Shown piece after piece: positions 13,119 through 21,958 of a stretch of 64,000 nt of DNA. The notes below the pieces were generated by a model, which saw only the letters and a list, made by a program, of their open reading frames with translations, was not told the DNA's origin and searched no databases. The DNA lies in the NCBI GenBank assembly GCA_035547835.1, contig DASZTW010000005.1:838706-902705 (forward strand), written 5' to 3'. How positions within the stretch are numbered: the first letter of the stretch is position 1; every line of letters begins with the position of its first letter. This DNA is from Acidimicrobiales bacterium (GTDB taxonomy: Bacteria > Actinomycetota > Acidimicrobiia > Acidimicrobiales > Iamiaceae). A program made the translations under genes and the position numbers.

Positions 13119-13877
13119 TCAGCGCCGCCACCAGCGGGCCCAAGCCGAGGCCCGGGGTGGCCGTGGGACCTCGGAGCCGCCCGGCTCGGAGACACCCGGC
13201 ATCGAGCCGGCGCCCACCGCGACCGGCACGCTCACCTCGCGCCCGGCGAGCAGATCGGCGGCGGCGGTGCACAGCACGTCGAGCTCCTCGGCGGTGCGTT
13301 CGTACACGGCGAGCGAGGCGCCGAACGGGTCGGCGACCTCGTCGCTCGAAGCCTCGCCCACCAGGTCGACGGGTCGCCGGCCCTGGCTGAGCCGGGCCAG
13401 CCAGGGCGACAGCTCACCGCGGCAAGGCCCGGCGACGCCGGCGCGTCGGACGAACTCCGGCAAGGTGAACGAGCGCGGGAGCACCGAAGGCGACAAGAGG
13501 TAGGCCTCGCGCACGTGGCGACGCTCCATGCCGAGCACCAAGTCGGCGGCTTCGAGTTGCGAGGCGTCGATCACGCGACTGCGGTGGGTCGACAAGTCGA
13601 TGCCCATCCGCGCCACCACTTCGGCGGCGTGATCGGTGGCCGGTCGATCGACGAGGCTCAGGCCCGACGAAGACACGCGGGCATCGACCCCGCGCTGTGC
13701 GAGCCGTTCACGCAAGATGCCTTCTGCCATCGGGGAGCGGCAGATGTTGCCGGTGCAGATCACGAGGATGTCGATCAGCCGAGTGTACGCGGACCATGCC
13801 AGGCCTCTCGACGGGTGCGGGCACGCCGTCGGGGCCTGCGCCGTGGCACTCGAACGGCCAGCCAGCGCCGCTCGCAC
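13119..13877 (-). CDS. low-molecular-weight protein tyrosine phosphatase family
   Basis: The catalytic P-loop VICTGNICRSPMAEG (Cys-x4-Cys-Arg-Ser) begins near the N-terminus of the core, and the DPFG acid loop is near residue 190, as in LMW-PTPs. It may dephosphorylate protein tyrosines or act on arginine phosphate. The core starts at LIDILVICTGN near base 13770, and no ATG or GTG is well placed there. The coordinates run from the only upstream GTG, so the first about 33 residues are doubtful. The C-terminus has an unusual 50-residue Pro/Gly/Arg-rich tail. It ends 2 nt before rpiB. Confidence 0.8.
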   Translation of the reverse strand: MRAALAGRSSATAQAPTACPHPSRGLAWSAYTRLIDILVICTGNICRSPMAEGILRERLAQRGVDARVSSSGLSLVDRPATDHAAEVVARMGIDLSTHRSRVIDASQLEAADLVLGMERRHVREAYLLSPSVLPRSFTLPEFVRRAGVAGPCRGELSPWLARLSQGRRPVDLVGEASSDEVADPFGASLAVYERTAEELDVLCTAAADLLAGREVSVPVAVGAGSMPGVSEPGGSEVPRPPRASAWARWWRR

Positions 13878-13958
13878 CCGCAGCGGTCGAGCGGTCGGCT
13901 GGCCGCCGCTCGAAGCGCAGAGTTGACCGGTTGGTCAAGCCTGTGGGAGAACGACGCC

Positions 13959-15491
13959 ATGTTGGATGCGCCCTCGTCGACCAACCTCGACCCTCGACTG
14001 CCGGTGGTCATCGGCGTCGGACAGCTCAACCAGCGGGTCGACCGCGGTGAGCCGGCACTCGAGCCGGTCGACCTGGTGGCCGAAGCCGCACGGCGCGCGG
14101 CAGCCGACAGCGGTGGCCGCGACGTGCTCGCCGCGATCGACTCGATCCGCATCGTCAGCATCTTGTCGTGGCGCTACCGCAATCCTGGCGCCCTGGTGGC
14201 CGACCGCATCGGCTGCAGCCTTCCCGACCGTCCCGGCACCTCGGTGTACTCGACGGTTGGAGGCAACCAGCCGCAGTCGCTGCTGAACCGGGCGGCGCTC
14301 GACATCGCAGCAGGCCGCAACGACCTCGTCCTGGTCGGTGGCGGCGAGGCGTGGCGCACCCGCACCCGGTTCCGCAAGGACGGCAGCCAGCCCGAGTGGA
14401 CGGTCGAGCCCGACGACCAGCCCGCCGCAGAGGTGTTCGGCAAAGAGCTGCCGATGGCCTCGGACCTCGAGCTGTCGCGGGGGGTGATGATGCCGGTGCA
14501 GGTGTACCCGATGTTCGAGAGCGCGTGGCGCGCGGCCAACGGCTGGACGCTCGACGAACACCGCGACCGCCTCGGCCAGCTCTGGTCGCGCTTCAGCGAG
14601 GTTGCCGCCCACAACCCGGCTGCCTGGATCCAACAGGCCTACACCCCCGAACAGCTGATGACGGTCGGACCCGACAACCGCATGATCGGCCTGCCGTATC
14701 CCAAGCTGTTGAACTCCAACAACGCCGTCGAGCAAGGCGCGGCCGTGTTGCTGTGCTCGGTCGAAAAGGCCCGCGAGCTCGGCGTGCCGAGTGACCGGTG
14801 GGTATTCCTGCACGCCGGGACCGACGGTGCCGACACGATCTACGTGTCGAACCGCCTCACGCTCGACGCCTCGCCGGCTGTGCGCCTGGCCGGACGCCGG
14901 GTCCTCGAGCTGGCGGGCGTCGGAACCGACGACCTCGCGCACGTCGACGTCTACTCGTGCTTCCCGAGCGCCGTGCAGATCGCGGCCCACGAGATCGGCC
15001 TCGGGTCAGGGATCGGCAGCGACCGCCCACTCACCGTGACCGGTGGGCTGAGCTTCGCCGGCGGCCCATGGAACAACTACGTCACCCATGGCGTGGCCAC
15101 CATGGCCGGGCTGTTGCGTGACGCCGACGCTGGTGCCACCGGTCTGTGCACCGCCAACGGCGGGTTCATCACCAAGCACGCGTTCGGGGTGTACGGGAAT
15201 CGGCCGCCCGCCGGCGGGTTCCGCCACGACGACCTCCAACCCGCCATCGACGCGCTGGGCAAGACCGAAGCGGCCACCGAGACCGCCGGTGACGCGTCGG
15301 TCGAGGCGTACACGGTGATGCACGACCGCGACGGCCAACCCGAGACCGGTTTCGTGGCGGCACGTCTGGCCGACGGCCGCCGGACGTGGGGTCGCCTCAC
15401 CGAACCAGCGGACGTGAAGGCGATGGTCACCGCAGAGTGCGTGGGGCGCGGCGTCAGCGTCGGGTCCGACGGGACCGGCCACCTGGCCTGA
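13959..15491 (+). CDS. thiolase-like protein (TLP1 type) with extra C-terminal domain
   Basis: The 510-residue protein has the thiolase fold (VVIGVGQLNQRV at residue 9, LVLVGGGEAW near residue 122, CTANGGFITKHAFGVYG near residue 398). About 100 further residues after it resemble the additional C-terminal domain of mycobacterial thiolase-like protein type 1. The position of the usual nucleophilic cysteine reads VYSTVGGNQPQS, without Cys. TLP1 proteins are known to lack ordinary thiolase activity, so acyl-CoA binding rather than cleavage is likely. It is the only plus-strand gene inside the rho-to-atp block, and its 3' end overlaps sua5 by 38 nt. A purine-rich GGGAGA precedes the chosen ATG. 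Confidence 0.8.
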   Translation: MLDAPSSTNLDPRLPVVIGVGQLNQRVDRGEPALEPVDLVAEAARRAAADSGGRDVLAAIDSIRIVSILSWRYRNPGALVADRIGCSLPDRPGTSVYSTVGGNQPQSLLNRAALDIAAGRNDLVLVGGGEAWRTRTRFRKDGSQPEWTVEPDDQPAAEVFGKELPMASDLELSRGVMMPVQVYPMFESAWRAANGWTLDEHRDRLGQLWSRFSEVAAHNPAAWIQQAYTPEQLMTVGPDNRMIGLPYPKLLNSNNAVEQGAAVLLCSVEKARELGVPSDRWVFLHAGTDGADTIYVSNRLTLDASPAVRLAGRRVLELAGVGTDDLAHVDVYSCFPSAVQIAAHEIGLGSGIGSDRPLTVTGGLSFAGGPWNNYVTHGVATMAGLLRDADAGATGLCTANGGFITKHAFGVYGNRPPAGGFRHDDLQPAIDALGKTEAATETAGDASVEAYTVMHDRDGQPETGFVAARLADGRRTWGRLTEPADVKAMVTAECVGRGVSVGSDGTGHLA

Positions 15492-16167
15492 GCGCGCCGT
15501 CGCCACGGTCAGCTGGGCTCGGCGGCCCAGCCGCGCCGGCAGCGAGGACGGCGTCGAGCGAGACCGGGCCGGCGCGCAGCACCGACCACGGCTCGACGGT
15601 CGTGTCGATGACCGTCGACGGTCGGTCGCGACACGGTCCGCCGTCGACCACCAAGGCCACTTGGCCGGCGAGGCCCGCGGCGGCATCGGCTGCCTCGTGG
15701 GGAGTCGGCTGGCCGTGGCGGTTGGCGCTGGTGGTGGCGACAGGGCCGACGGCCGCCGCGATCGCGCGCATGACCGGCGACGCAGGGCAGCGGACGCCGA
15801 TCGTCGCCGGGTCGCCGCCGAGGTCGAGCGCTCGGCTGGATGACCGGCGGGTCACCACGAGCGTGAGGGCGCCAGGCCACAGCCTCGCCATGACCCGGCG
15901 CTGACGGCCGTCGAGCTCGGCCAAGAATTCGACCTGCTCGATGCCGCCCACCAGCACGGCGAGCGGCTGGCGATCATGGCGTTGCTTGAGATCGAACAGC
16001 TGCTGGACCGCGGCGGGATCGTCGGCTCGCGCCGCCAGCCCGTACACGGTGTCGGTGGGCACGACGATGGCGCGGCCGGCATCGAGGTCCTTGATGGCCG
16101 CAGCGACCGCACGGTCGATGCTCGTCACGTCGCCCGCGTCGACCGCGCACCACTCGGGAGCGGTCAC
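15454..16167 (-). CDS. tsaC: threonylcarbamoyl-AMP synthase (Sua5/YrdC/TsaC)
   Basis: The 237-residue protein makes threonylcarbamoyl-AMP from threonine, bicarbonate and ATP, for the t6A37 modification of ANN-decoding tRNAs. The YrdC domain shows PTDTVYGLAA near residue 37, LKQRHDRQPLAVLV (a KR/PL binding motif) and the GPVATTSANRHGQPTP loop. It lacks the long Sua5 C-terminal domain, so TsaC-type is more accurate. It overlaps prmC by 4 nt, as in many Actinobacteria where prfA-prmC-sua5 are adjacent. Confidence 0.93.
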   Translation of the reverse strand: MTAPEWCAVDAGDVTSIDRAVAAAIKDLDAGRAIVVPTDTVYGLAARADDPAAVQQLFDLKQRHDRQPLAVLVGGIEQVEFLAELDGRQRRVMARLWPGALTLVVTRRSSSRALDLGGDPATIGVRCPASPVMRAIAAAVGPVATTSANRHGQPTPHEAADAAAGLAGQVALVVDGGPCRDRPSTVIDTTVEPWSVLRAGPVSLDAVLAAGAAGPPSPADRGDGALRPGGRSRRTRR

Positions 16168-17045
16168 GCCCGGTCCAGCCGGTCCGGGCCCTCACCTTCG
16201 AGGCGGGCCACCAGGGCGCGCGGGCGACCGGCCAGGTCGGGTCGCACGGCGACGTCGCTGAAGCCGGCCGCGGTGGCCAACTCGGTCGCCGTCGGGCCTT
16301 GGGCTGCGCCGATCTCGATCACCACTGCGCCGCCGGGCGCCAGCCATCGGGGTGCCGAGGCAAGGATCACTTCGAGGGCCTCCAGCCCCGTCGCACCCGG
16401 CTGGGGCACGAGGGCGTCGACGGGTTCCCAGTCGCGCACCGACGCCGGCAACTGCTCGTCGGCGCCGACATAAGGCGGGTTCGACACGATCACATGGATC
16501 TGGCCCCGCAAGCGACGGGGCAACGCCTCGAACCACGATCCCTCCGACAACTCGACGCGCCGGCCCGCGGCGCCCGCAGTCGCGAGGTTGGCGCCCGCCA
16601 CGTCGAGCGCGGCGCTCGACCGCTCGACCGCCCACACTTCGGTGGCCGGCCGCTCGGTGGCCACCGCGAGCGCGAGCGCGCCCGAGCCGGTGCCGAGGTC
16701 GACCACCTTGACGGTCTCCTCTCGCCCGGCCAGGTCGCCGGCCACCCGGTCGATCTCGTCGAGCGCGTAGCCGCACACCACTTCGGTCTCGGGACGCGGG
16801 ATCAGAACCCTCCGGTCGACCGCCAACTCGAGCGTGCGGAACGACCAGTGCCCCAACACGTACTGGACCGGCTCGCCGGCGGCGCGCCGGGCGACCAGCG
16901 CGTCGAGCGACACGGGACGCGACGCGGCTTCCTCGACCAGCCACCGAGCTTCCTGCCGGGCGTTGTCGACGCCGGCGGCCGCGAGCTGGTCGGTGACCCG
17001 CGCCACCTGCGCGGCGACCTGATCGAGCCCGGCAGGACCGTCCAT
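16164..17045 (-). CDS. prmC: release factor glutamine methyltransferase
   Basis: The 293-residue SAM-dependent enzyme methylates the GGQ glutamine of RF1 and RF2. The N-terminal helical domain (to about residue 95) is followed by the SAM-binding VVDLGTGSGALALA and the diagnostic NPPYVGADE motif near residue 190. It lies directly after its substrate gene prfA with a one-base TGATG overlap. Confidence 0.95.
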   Translation of the reverse strand: MDGPAGLDQVAAQVARVTDQLAAAGVDNARQEARWLVEEAASRPVSLDALVARRAAGEPVQYVLGHWSFRTLELAVDRRVLIPRPETEVVCGYALDEIDRVAGDLAGREETVKVVDLGTGSGALALAVATERPATEVWAVERSSAALDVAGANLATAGAAGRRVELSEGSWFEALPRRLRGQIHVIVSNPPYVGADEQLPASVRDWEPVDALVPQPGATGLEALEVILASAPRWLAPGGAVVIEIGAAQGPTATELATAAGFSDVAVRPDLAGRPRALVARLEGEGPDRLDRA

Positions 17046-18136
17046 CAGCCGTCGGCTTGCAACAAGCGGCGGGTCTGCTCGTCGGCGACCAGCGCGTCGA
17101 CGACCTCACCGAGCTCGCCAGCCAGGACCTTGTCGAGCTTGTAGAGCGTGAGGCCGATCCGGTGATCGGTGACCCGGTTCTCCTTGAAGTTGTACGTCCG
17201 CACCTTCTCCGAGCGGCCGCCGCCGCCGACTTGGCCTTTGCGCGCTTCGGAGGCCTCGGCCGCCTGGCGCTCCTGCTCGGCCTGCAGCAGCCGCGAGCGC
17301 AACACCCGCAACGCCTTCTCGCGGTTCTGGAGCTGCGACTTCTCGTCCTGCATCGCCACCACGATCCCGCTCGGGCGGTGCGTGATCCGCACCGCGGAGT
17401 CGGTGGTGTTGACCGACTGTCCACCCGGTCCCGAAGACCGGTACACGTCGATGTCGAGGTCGTTGGGGTCGATGTCCACGTCGACTTCCTCGGCCTCGGG
17501 CAACACGGTGACCGTGGCGGACGACGTGTGGACCCGACCCTGCGACTCGGTGACCGGCACACGCTGCACGCGGTGCGGCCCGGCCTCTTGGTGCATGCGC
17601 GTCCAGACACCGTCGCCCTTCAACAAGAACGTGATGTCGCTGTAGCCGCCGAGGTCGGACGGCTGCGCGTCGAGGACTTCGCTGGTCCAACCCTCATCGG
17701 CCGCGAAGGTGCGGTACATCTCGTAGAGGTCGCGGGCGAACAGGTTGGCTTCCTCGCCGCCTTCGGCACCGCGGATCTCGACGATCACGTTGCGGTCGTC
17801 GTTGGGGTCGCGGGGCAACAGCAGCAGCCGGAGCTGCTCGGTCAGCCGCTCGGTGTCGGCGTCGGCCGCTGCCAGATCCGCGCGCACCACCTCGCGCTCG
17901 TCGCCCGCATCGGGCAACAGCTCCCGCAGCGTGTCGGCGTCCTCGGCGCGGGTCCGCAGGTCGCGGCCGCAGGCCACGATCGGCTCGAGTTGCTTGTGGC
18001 GCCGAGCCAGCTCCTGGTAGCGGCGCTGCTCGCCGAACACCTCGGGGTCCGCCAGGCGAGCTTCGACGTCGGCGAGCTCCGCCTCGAGCGCCGCGACCCT
18101 GCCGAGCAGGTCGGTGGGCTTGCGGTGATCGCTCAT
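17045..18136 (-). CDS. prfA: peptide chain release factor 1
   Basis: The 363-residue class I release factor reads UAA and UAG. It has the catalytic GPGGQSVNTTDSAVRITH segment near residue 235 (GGQ is methylated by PrmC), and the full N-terminal coiled coil. It is followed at once by prmC. The downstream KENRVTDHRIGLTLY region is normal. Confidence 0.96.
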   Translation of the reverse strand: MSDHRKPTDLLGRVAALEAELADVEARLADPEVFGEQRRYQELARRHKQLEPIVACGRDLRTRAEDADTLRELLPDAGDEREVVRADLAAADADTERLTEQLRLLLLPRDPNDDRNVIVEIRGAEGGEEANLFARDLYEMYRTFAADEGWTSEVLDAQPSDLGGYSDITFLLKGDGVWTRMHQEAGPHRVQRVPVTESQGRVHTSSATVTVLPEAEEVDVDIDPNDLDIDVYRSSGPGGQSVNTTDSAVRITHRPSGIVVAMQDEKSQLQNREKALRVLRSRLLQAEQERQAAEASEARKGQVGGGGRSEKVRTYNFKENRVTDHRIGLTLYKLDKVLAGELGEVVDALVADEQTRRLLQADG

Positions 18137-18228
18137 TCAGCGGCGGGCGGCGACGAGGCGCAGCGGGTCAGGCGCGCCACCGCGCCGCAGCCAGACGGCT
18201 CGCGGCGCGGTGCGGCGACGGAATGGGA

Positions 18229-18483
18229 TCAGGCGTCGGACGCAGGAGCGGCGTCGCCCGACTCGGCCGCAGCGCCCGCCTTGCGGCGCTTGCCGTAGCG
18301 GCGCTCGAACCGGTCGATCCGGCCACCCGTGTCCACCAGCTTCTGCTTCCCGGTGTAGAACGGGTGGCACTCCGCGCACAGCTCGACGTGGAGGTTGGGC
18401 ACCGTCGAACGCGTGGTGAACGTGTGCCCGCACGAGCACACCACCTGCGTCTCTTGGTACTCGGGGTGGATTCCGGCCTTCAT
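18229..18483 (-). CDS. rpmE: 50S ribosomal protein L31, zinc-binding form
   Basis: The 84-residue protein begins [19 protein letters not shown]. It keeps the zinc cysteines (Cys16, Cys18, Cys36, Cys39), so this is the C+ form rather than the zinc-independent YkgM type. An Ala/Gly/Ser-rich tail of about 14 residues extends past the usual end. It lies between rho and prfA, the standard place. Confidence 0.95.
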   Translation of the reverse strand: MKAGIHPEYQETQVVCSCGHTFTTRSTVPNLHVELCAECHPFYTGKQKLVDTGGRIDRFERRYGKRRKAGAAAESGDAAPASDA

Positions 18484-18562
18484 GGTCTCTCCGTTTCGCC
18501 GGGCCGGCTGTGGCCCGGGGGACTTCTACTGTACCGGTGGCCGCCAACCCGGCCCCAATGGG

Positions 18563-20524
18563 TCAGCCGGCAGCAGTGGGTGCCTTGGCGACCTCGGCGA
18601 GGAACTCCTCGTTGGTCTTGAAGGTCTTGAGGCGGTCAATGAGCATCTCGAGCCCAGCGGCCGAGGTGCCGCCGTCGCTCGCCAGGCCCGACAGCACCCG
18701 GCGCAACCGCCAAGCCTGCTGGAGCTGCTTGCGCTCGAACAGCAGCTCCTCGTGACGGGTCGACGAGGCGTCGACGTCGATCGCGGGGTAGATGCGACGC
18801 TCGGCGAGCCGGCGGTCGAGCCGCAGCTCCATGTTGCCGGTGCCCTTGAACTCCTCGAAGATCACTTCGTCCATCTTTGAGCCGGTCTCGACCAGCGCAG
18901 TGGCCAAGATCGTGAGCGACCCGCCTTCTTCGAGGTTGCGGGCGGCACCGAAGAACTTCTTCGGCGGGTACAGCGCGCCGGTGTCGATACCACCGGACAT
19001 GATCCGGCCGGTCGCCGGTGCCGCCAAGTTGTAGGCACGCGACAGGCGGGTGATGCCGTCGAGCATGATGACGACGTCCTGGCCGTCCTCGACGCGGCGC
19101 TTGGCCCGCTCGATCACCAGCTCGGCCACTTGCGTGTGCTCGTCGCTCGGGCGGTCGAAGGTGGAGGCGATCACCTCGCCGCGGGTGAGCGACCGGCGGA
19201 AGTCGGTGACCTCTTCGGGTCGCTCGTCGACCAGCAACACCATCAGGTGCACTTCGGGGCTGTTGAGCTCGATCGAGTGGGCGATCTGCTTCATGACCGT
19301 GGTCTTGCCGGCCTTCGGGGGCGACACGATGAGGCCGCGCTGGCCCTTGCCGATCGGGCAGACCAGGTCGATGATGCGCGCCGTCATGTTGGTGGGGTCG
19401 GCGGGCGACTCCATCGTGAGGCGCTGGTCGGGGAACAACGGGGTGAGGTCCTCGAAGCGAGGCCGCTTGCGCATCACTTCGGGGTCGCCGGCATTGACCG
19501 TGTCGATCCGCAGCAACGCCGGGTTCTTCTCGTTGCGGGTGGCGGGCCGCGCCGCGCCCTTCAAGATGTCGCCCTTGCGGAGGCCGAACTGGCGGACCTG
19601 CTTGACGGAGACGTAGACGTCGTCCTTGCTCGACAGGTAGCCCTTGAGCCGCAAGAAGCCGTAGCCCTCGTCGCGCAGGTCGAGCATGCCCTCCACCTCG
19701 ACGGGCTCGCCTTGCCACTCCTCGACCGGGCCGCGCTCGCGCTCGCCGCCACGCCCGCGCCGGCGCCGCCGCCGGTTGCCCGGCTCGGGCTCCTCGCCCC
19801 GGTTCTGGTTCTGGCCGCCTTGGCCTTGGCCACCCTGGCCGCCGCCTTGGCCGCCTTGGTTCTGGCCGTTGCGGTTGCCCTTGTTGCGGTTCTGGTTCTG
19901 GCCGCCCTGGTTCTGGCCACCCTGGTTCTGGTTGCGCTGCTGGCCCTGACCGCCCTGGTTGCCGCGACCGCCTTGGCCCTGGGAGTCGCCGCGGTCGCCG
20001 CGGTCGCCGCGGTCGTGCGAGCGGTCGCCGTCCTCGGCCGACGCGTCGCTGGACGCCGTGGCGCGCTCGTCGGCGTCACCCCCGTCGTCGCCCCGCGAGG
20101 AGGTCGAGCCGTTGGACGAGAAACGGGCACCTTCGCCCGCATCGTCGGCCGCCTCGTCGGCGCGGGACCCGTCGTGGCCGGGCTCGTCGTGATCGGACGC
20201 ATCGTGGTTGGACGGGGCGCCCTCGGTCGCCGCGCCGTTGGTGGCAACGGAAGGAACGGCACCGTCGGTGTCGACGGCGCCATCGGCGGTGCCGTCAGCG
20301 GTGTCGTCCTTGCGGGCGCCGCGACGCGGCTTCACGGCCGCTTCGGGCGCGGCGTCGCCGGCTGGCTCCTCCACCCCTGCGAGTTGGAGGATCAGGTCGA
20401 CGATGTCGCCCTTGCGGGCGCGCGACGGTGGCTTCTTGCCGAGGGCCTCGGCGATGCTCACCAGGGCCTCGCGCTCCTTGCGTTCAAGGACCGAGCGATC
20501 AAGCTCTTGGGACCCCACGCTCAT
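18563..20524 (-). CDS. rho: transcription termination factor Rho with a large N/Q/G-rich insert
   Basis: The 653-residue hexameric RNA helicase has a Rho_N domain (about residues 8-55) and the cold-shock-like primary RNA site ([19 protein letters not shown] near residue 278). The Walker A PPKAGKTT lies near residue 402, followed by the Q/R-loop regions. Between them, residues about 55-275 are a low-complexity insert: acidic/Ser-rich first, then about 80 residues almost wholly Gly, Asn and Gln, ending in an Arg cluster. I start at the MSVGSQELD codon (20524) because GAGG sits 5-8 nt upstream. Inserts occur in actinobacterial Rho, but this N/Q/G composition is prion-like. Confidence 0.95.
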   Translation of the reverse strand: MSVGSQELDRSVLERKEREALVSIAEALGKKPPSRARKGDIVDLILQLAGVEEPAGDAAPEAAVKPRRGARKDDTADGTADGAVDTDGAVPSVATNGAATEGAPSNHDASDHDEPGHDGSRADEAADDAGEGARFSSNGSTSSRGDDGGDADERATASSDASAEDGDRSHDRGDRGDRGDSQGQGGRGNQGGQGQQRNQNQGGQNQGGQNQNRNKGNRNGQNQGGQGGGQGGQGQGGQNQNRGEEPEPGNRRRRRRGRGGERERGPVEEWQGEPVEVEGMLDLRDEGYGFLRLKGYLSSKDDVYVSVKQVRQFGLRKGDILKGAARPATRNEKNPALLRIDTVNAGDPEVMRKRPRFEDLTPLFPDQRLTMESPADPTNMTARIIDLVCPIGKGQRGLIVSPPKAGKTTVMKQIAHSIELNSPEVHLMVLLVDERPEEVTDFRRSLTRGEVIASTFDRPSDEHTQVAELVIERAKRRVEDGQDVVIMLDGITRLSRAYNLAAPATGRIMSGGIDTGALYPPKKFFGAARNLEEGGSLTILATALVETGSKMDEVIFEEFKGTGNMELRLDRRLAERRIYPAIDVDASSTRHEELLFERKQLQQAWRLRRVLSGLASDGGTSAAGLEMLIDRLKTFKTNEEFLAEVAKAPTAAG

Positions 20525-20754
20525 CGGAACCTCGTTTTTCTCGATGCCGGTCGTGTGCTCACGCGTGGTTGCCACGTGTCGTCAGGACCAGCAGTTGCGA
20601 TCCGGGAAGACCGGGAGGTGGGTGCAACACAGAACGGACCCACGATCCCGGAGGACCACCCTCCGACGCAGCGCATCGCAAGTCGATGCTGGTCGGGGAG
20701 GTGTCCTCGCAGTGTAGCGCGATCACAACGCGGCACCGCATTTCGCGGCGGGGT
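20525..20754 (-). promoter_or_regulatory. rho 5' leader and probable promoter
   Basis: A 230-nt gap separates rho from the upstream kinase gene. A TACACT hexamer on the minus strand (20711-20716) could be a -10 element, giving a leader of about 180 nt. The matching -35 is weak. Long rho leaders are used for autoregulation in several bacteria. A similar role here is inference only. Confidence 0.35.
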
Positions 20755-21915
20755 TCAGCGAACAGCGACCAGGCGGCCCATCAGCTCGTGACCAGGCACG
20801 AGTGGCCGATCGGCCACGCCGGCTTCGGTGTAGCGCCCGCCTTCCACAGGGGTCTGCGAGTCGAACAGCAGGTAGGGCACCGGGTCGGGGGTGTGGGTCT
20901 TGAGCTCGACCGGCGTGCCGTGGTCGGGCAGCAGCAACATCCGCCACGGACCGAGCTCGTCGAGCTCGCCGATCAACGGCGCGAGGATGCGGCGGTCCCA
21001 GTTCTCGAGCGCCTTGACCTTCTCTTCCACGTTGCCGGCGTGGCCGGCTTCGTCGGTGGCCTCCACGTGGATGATGAACAAGTCGGCGCCGTCCGCGAGC
21101 GCGTCGAGCGCGGCTTCACGCTTGCCTTCGTAGTTGGTGTCGTACCAGCCAGTGGCGCCCTCGACGTCGATGACCTCGACGCCCGCGAGCACGCCGAGCC
21201 CGCGCACGAGGTCGACGGCCGTGACCAACCCTGCGTCGAGACCCCAGCGCGAGGTGAACGACGGGAGCTGCGGGCGCGTGCCCTGGCCCCACAGCCAGAT
21301 CTGGTTCGCGGCGAGCGAGGAACCGCCCACGATGGGCCGCGAGCGTTCCATCAGATCGGCGAGGCGTCCCGCGGCCGGTCCGGAGGGACCGATGATCGCC
21401 TTGTCGGACAGGTCGTGCGGCGGCACGCACTCCGCGTCGGCCCACGATGCGGGGGCCACGACGATGTGGCGGTACTGCACGCCCGGGTGGAACGACACCG
21501 GCCCGTCGGGGGTGTCGCCGCCGAGCGCGGCGTCGAGCTCCGCGATCACGTTGGCCGCGGCGTCGCTGTCGGGGTGGCCGCCGGCGAAGTCGACCATGGT
21601 GCCGTCGTCGCCGACCGTCACCAGGTTGCAGCGGAAGGCGACTTGGTCGTCGGCCAGGTCGATGCCGAGCGCGGCCGCCTCGATGGGCGCGCGGCCGGTG
21701 TGGTACTCGGCGGGGTCGTAACCGAAGATCGACATGTTGCCGACGTCGCTGCCCGGCGGCAGCCCCGGAGGGATGACGCCGGCCCGTCCGATCTCGGCGC
21801 GGGCGGCCAAACCCTGCAACGTGGGCAGCTCGGCCGCCTCCAGCGGAGTCCGCCCGCCGAGCGCCGCCACCGGCTGATCGGCGCAGCCATCGGGCACGCA
21901 GACGACGTACTTCAT
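20755..21915 (-). CDS. ApgM-like phosphatase-superfamily protein, probable homoserine kinase in the thrB slot
   Basis: The 386-residue protein belongs to the archaeal-type cofactor-independent phosphoglycerate mutase family (alkaline-phosphatase fold). The metal-site Asp9 is in PDGCADQ, the active-site region is GSDVGNMSIFGYDP with Ser56, and the metal ligands VEATDEAGHAGN and LLPDHGTP come late in the chain. It lies 43 nt after thrC in a hom-thrC-X row, exactly where mycobacteria have thrB (argS-lysA-thrA-thrC-thrB-rho). No GHMP-type homoserine kinase is nearby. Members of this family encoded beside thr genes are annotated as proposed homoserine kinases, which I consider likelier here than phosphoglycerate mutase. 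The activity itself is not shown by sequence. Confidence 0.8.
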   Translation of the reverse strand: MKYVVCVPDGCADQPVAALGGRTPLEAAELPTLQGLAARAEIGRAGVIPPGLPPGSDVGNMSIFGYDPAEYHTGRAPIEAAALGIDLADDQVAFRCNLVTVGDDGTMVDFAGGHPDSDAAANVIAELDAALGGDTPDGPVSFHPGVQYRHIVVAPASWADAECVPPHDLSDKAIIGPSGPAAGRLADLMERSRPIVGGSSLAANQIWLWGQGTRPQLPSFTSRWGLDAGLVTAVDLVRGLGVLAGVEVIDVEGATGWYDTNYEGKREAALDALADGADLFIIHVEATDEAGHAGNVEEKVKALENWDRRILAPLIGELDELGPWRMLLLPDHGTPVELKTHTPDPVPYLLFDSQTPVEGGRYTEAGVADRPLVPGHELMGRLVAVR

Positions 21916-21958
21916 CGCCCGAGCCTACGCGTCGCCCGGAGAAGTCCGGAACGGGCGC

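Noticed and set aside
13515..13958. A 148-codon N-terminal extension of the thiolase-like protein
   Set aside because: The extra sequence is antisense to the LMW-PTP gene and has no thiolase similarity. The ATG at 13959 has a purine-rich site and matches the family start.
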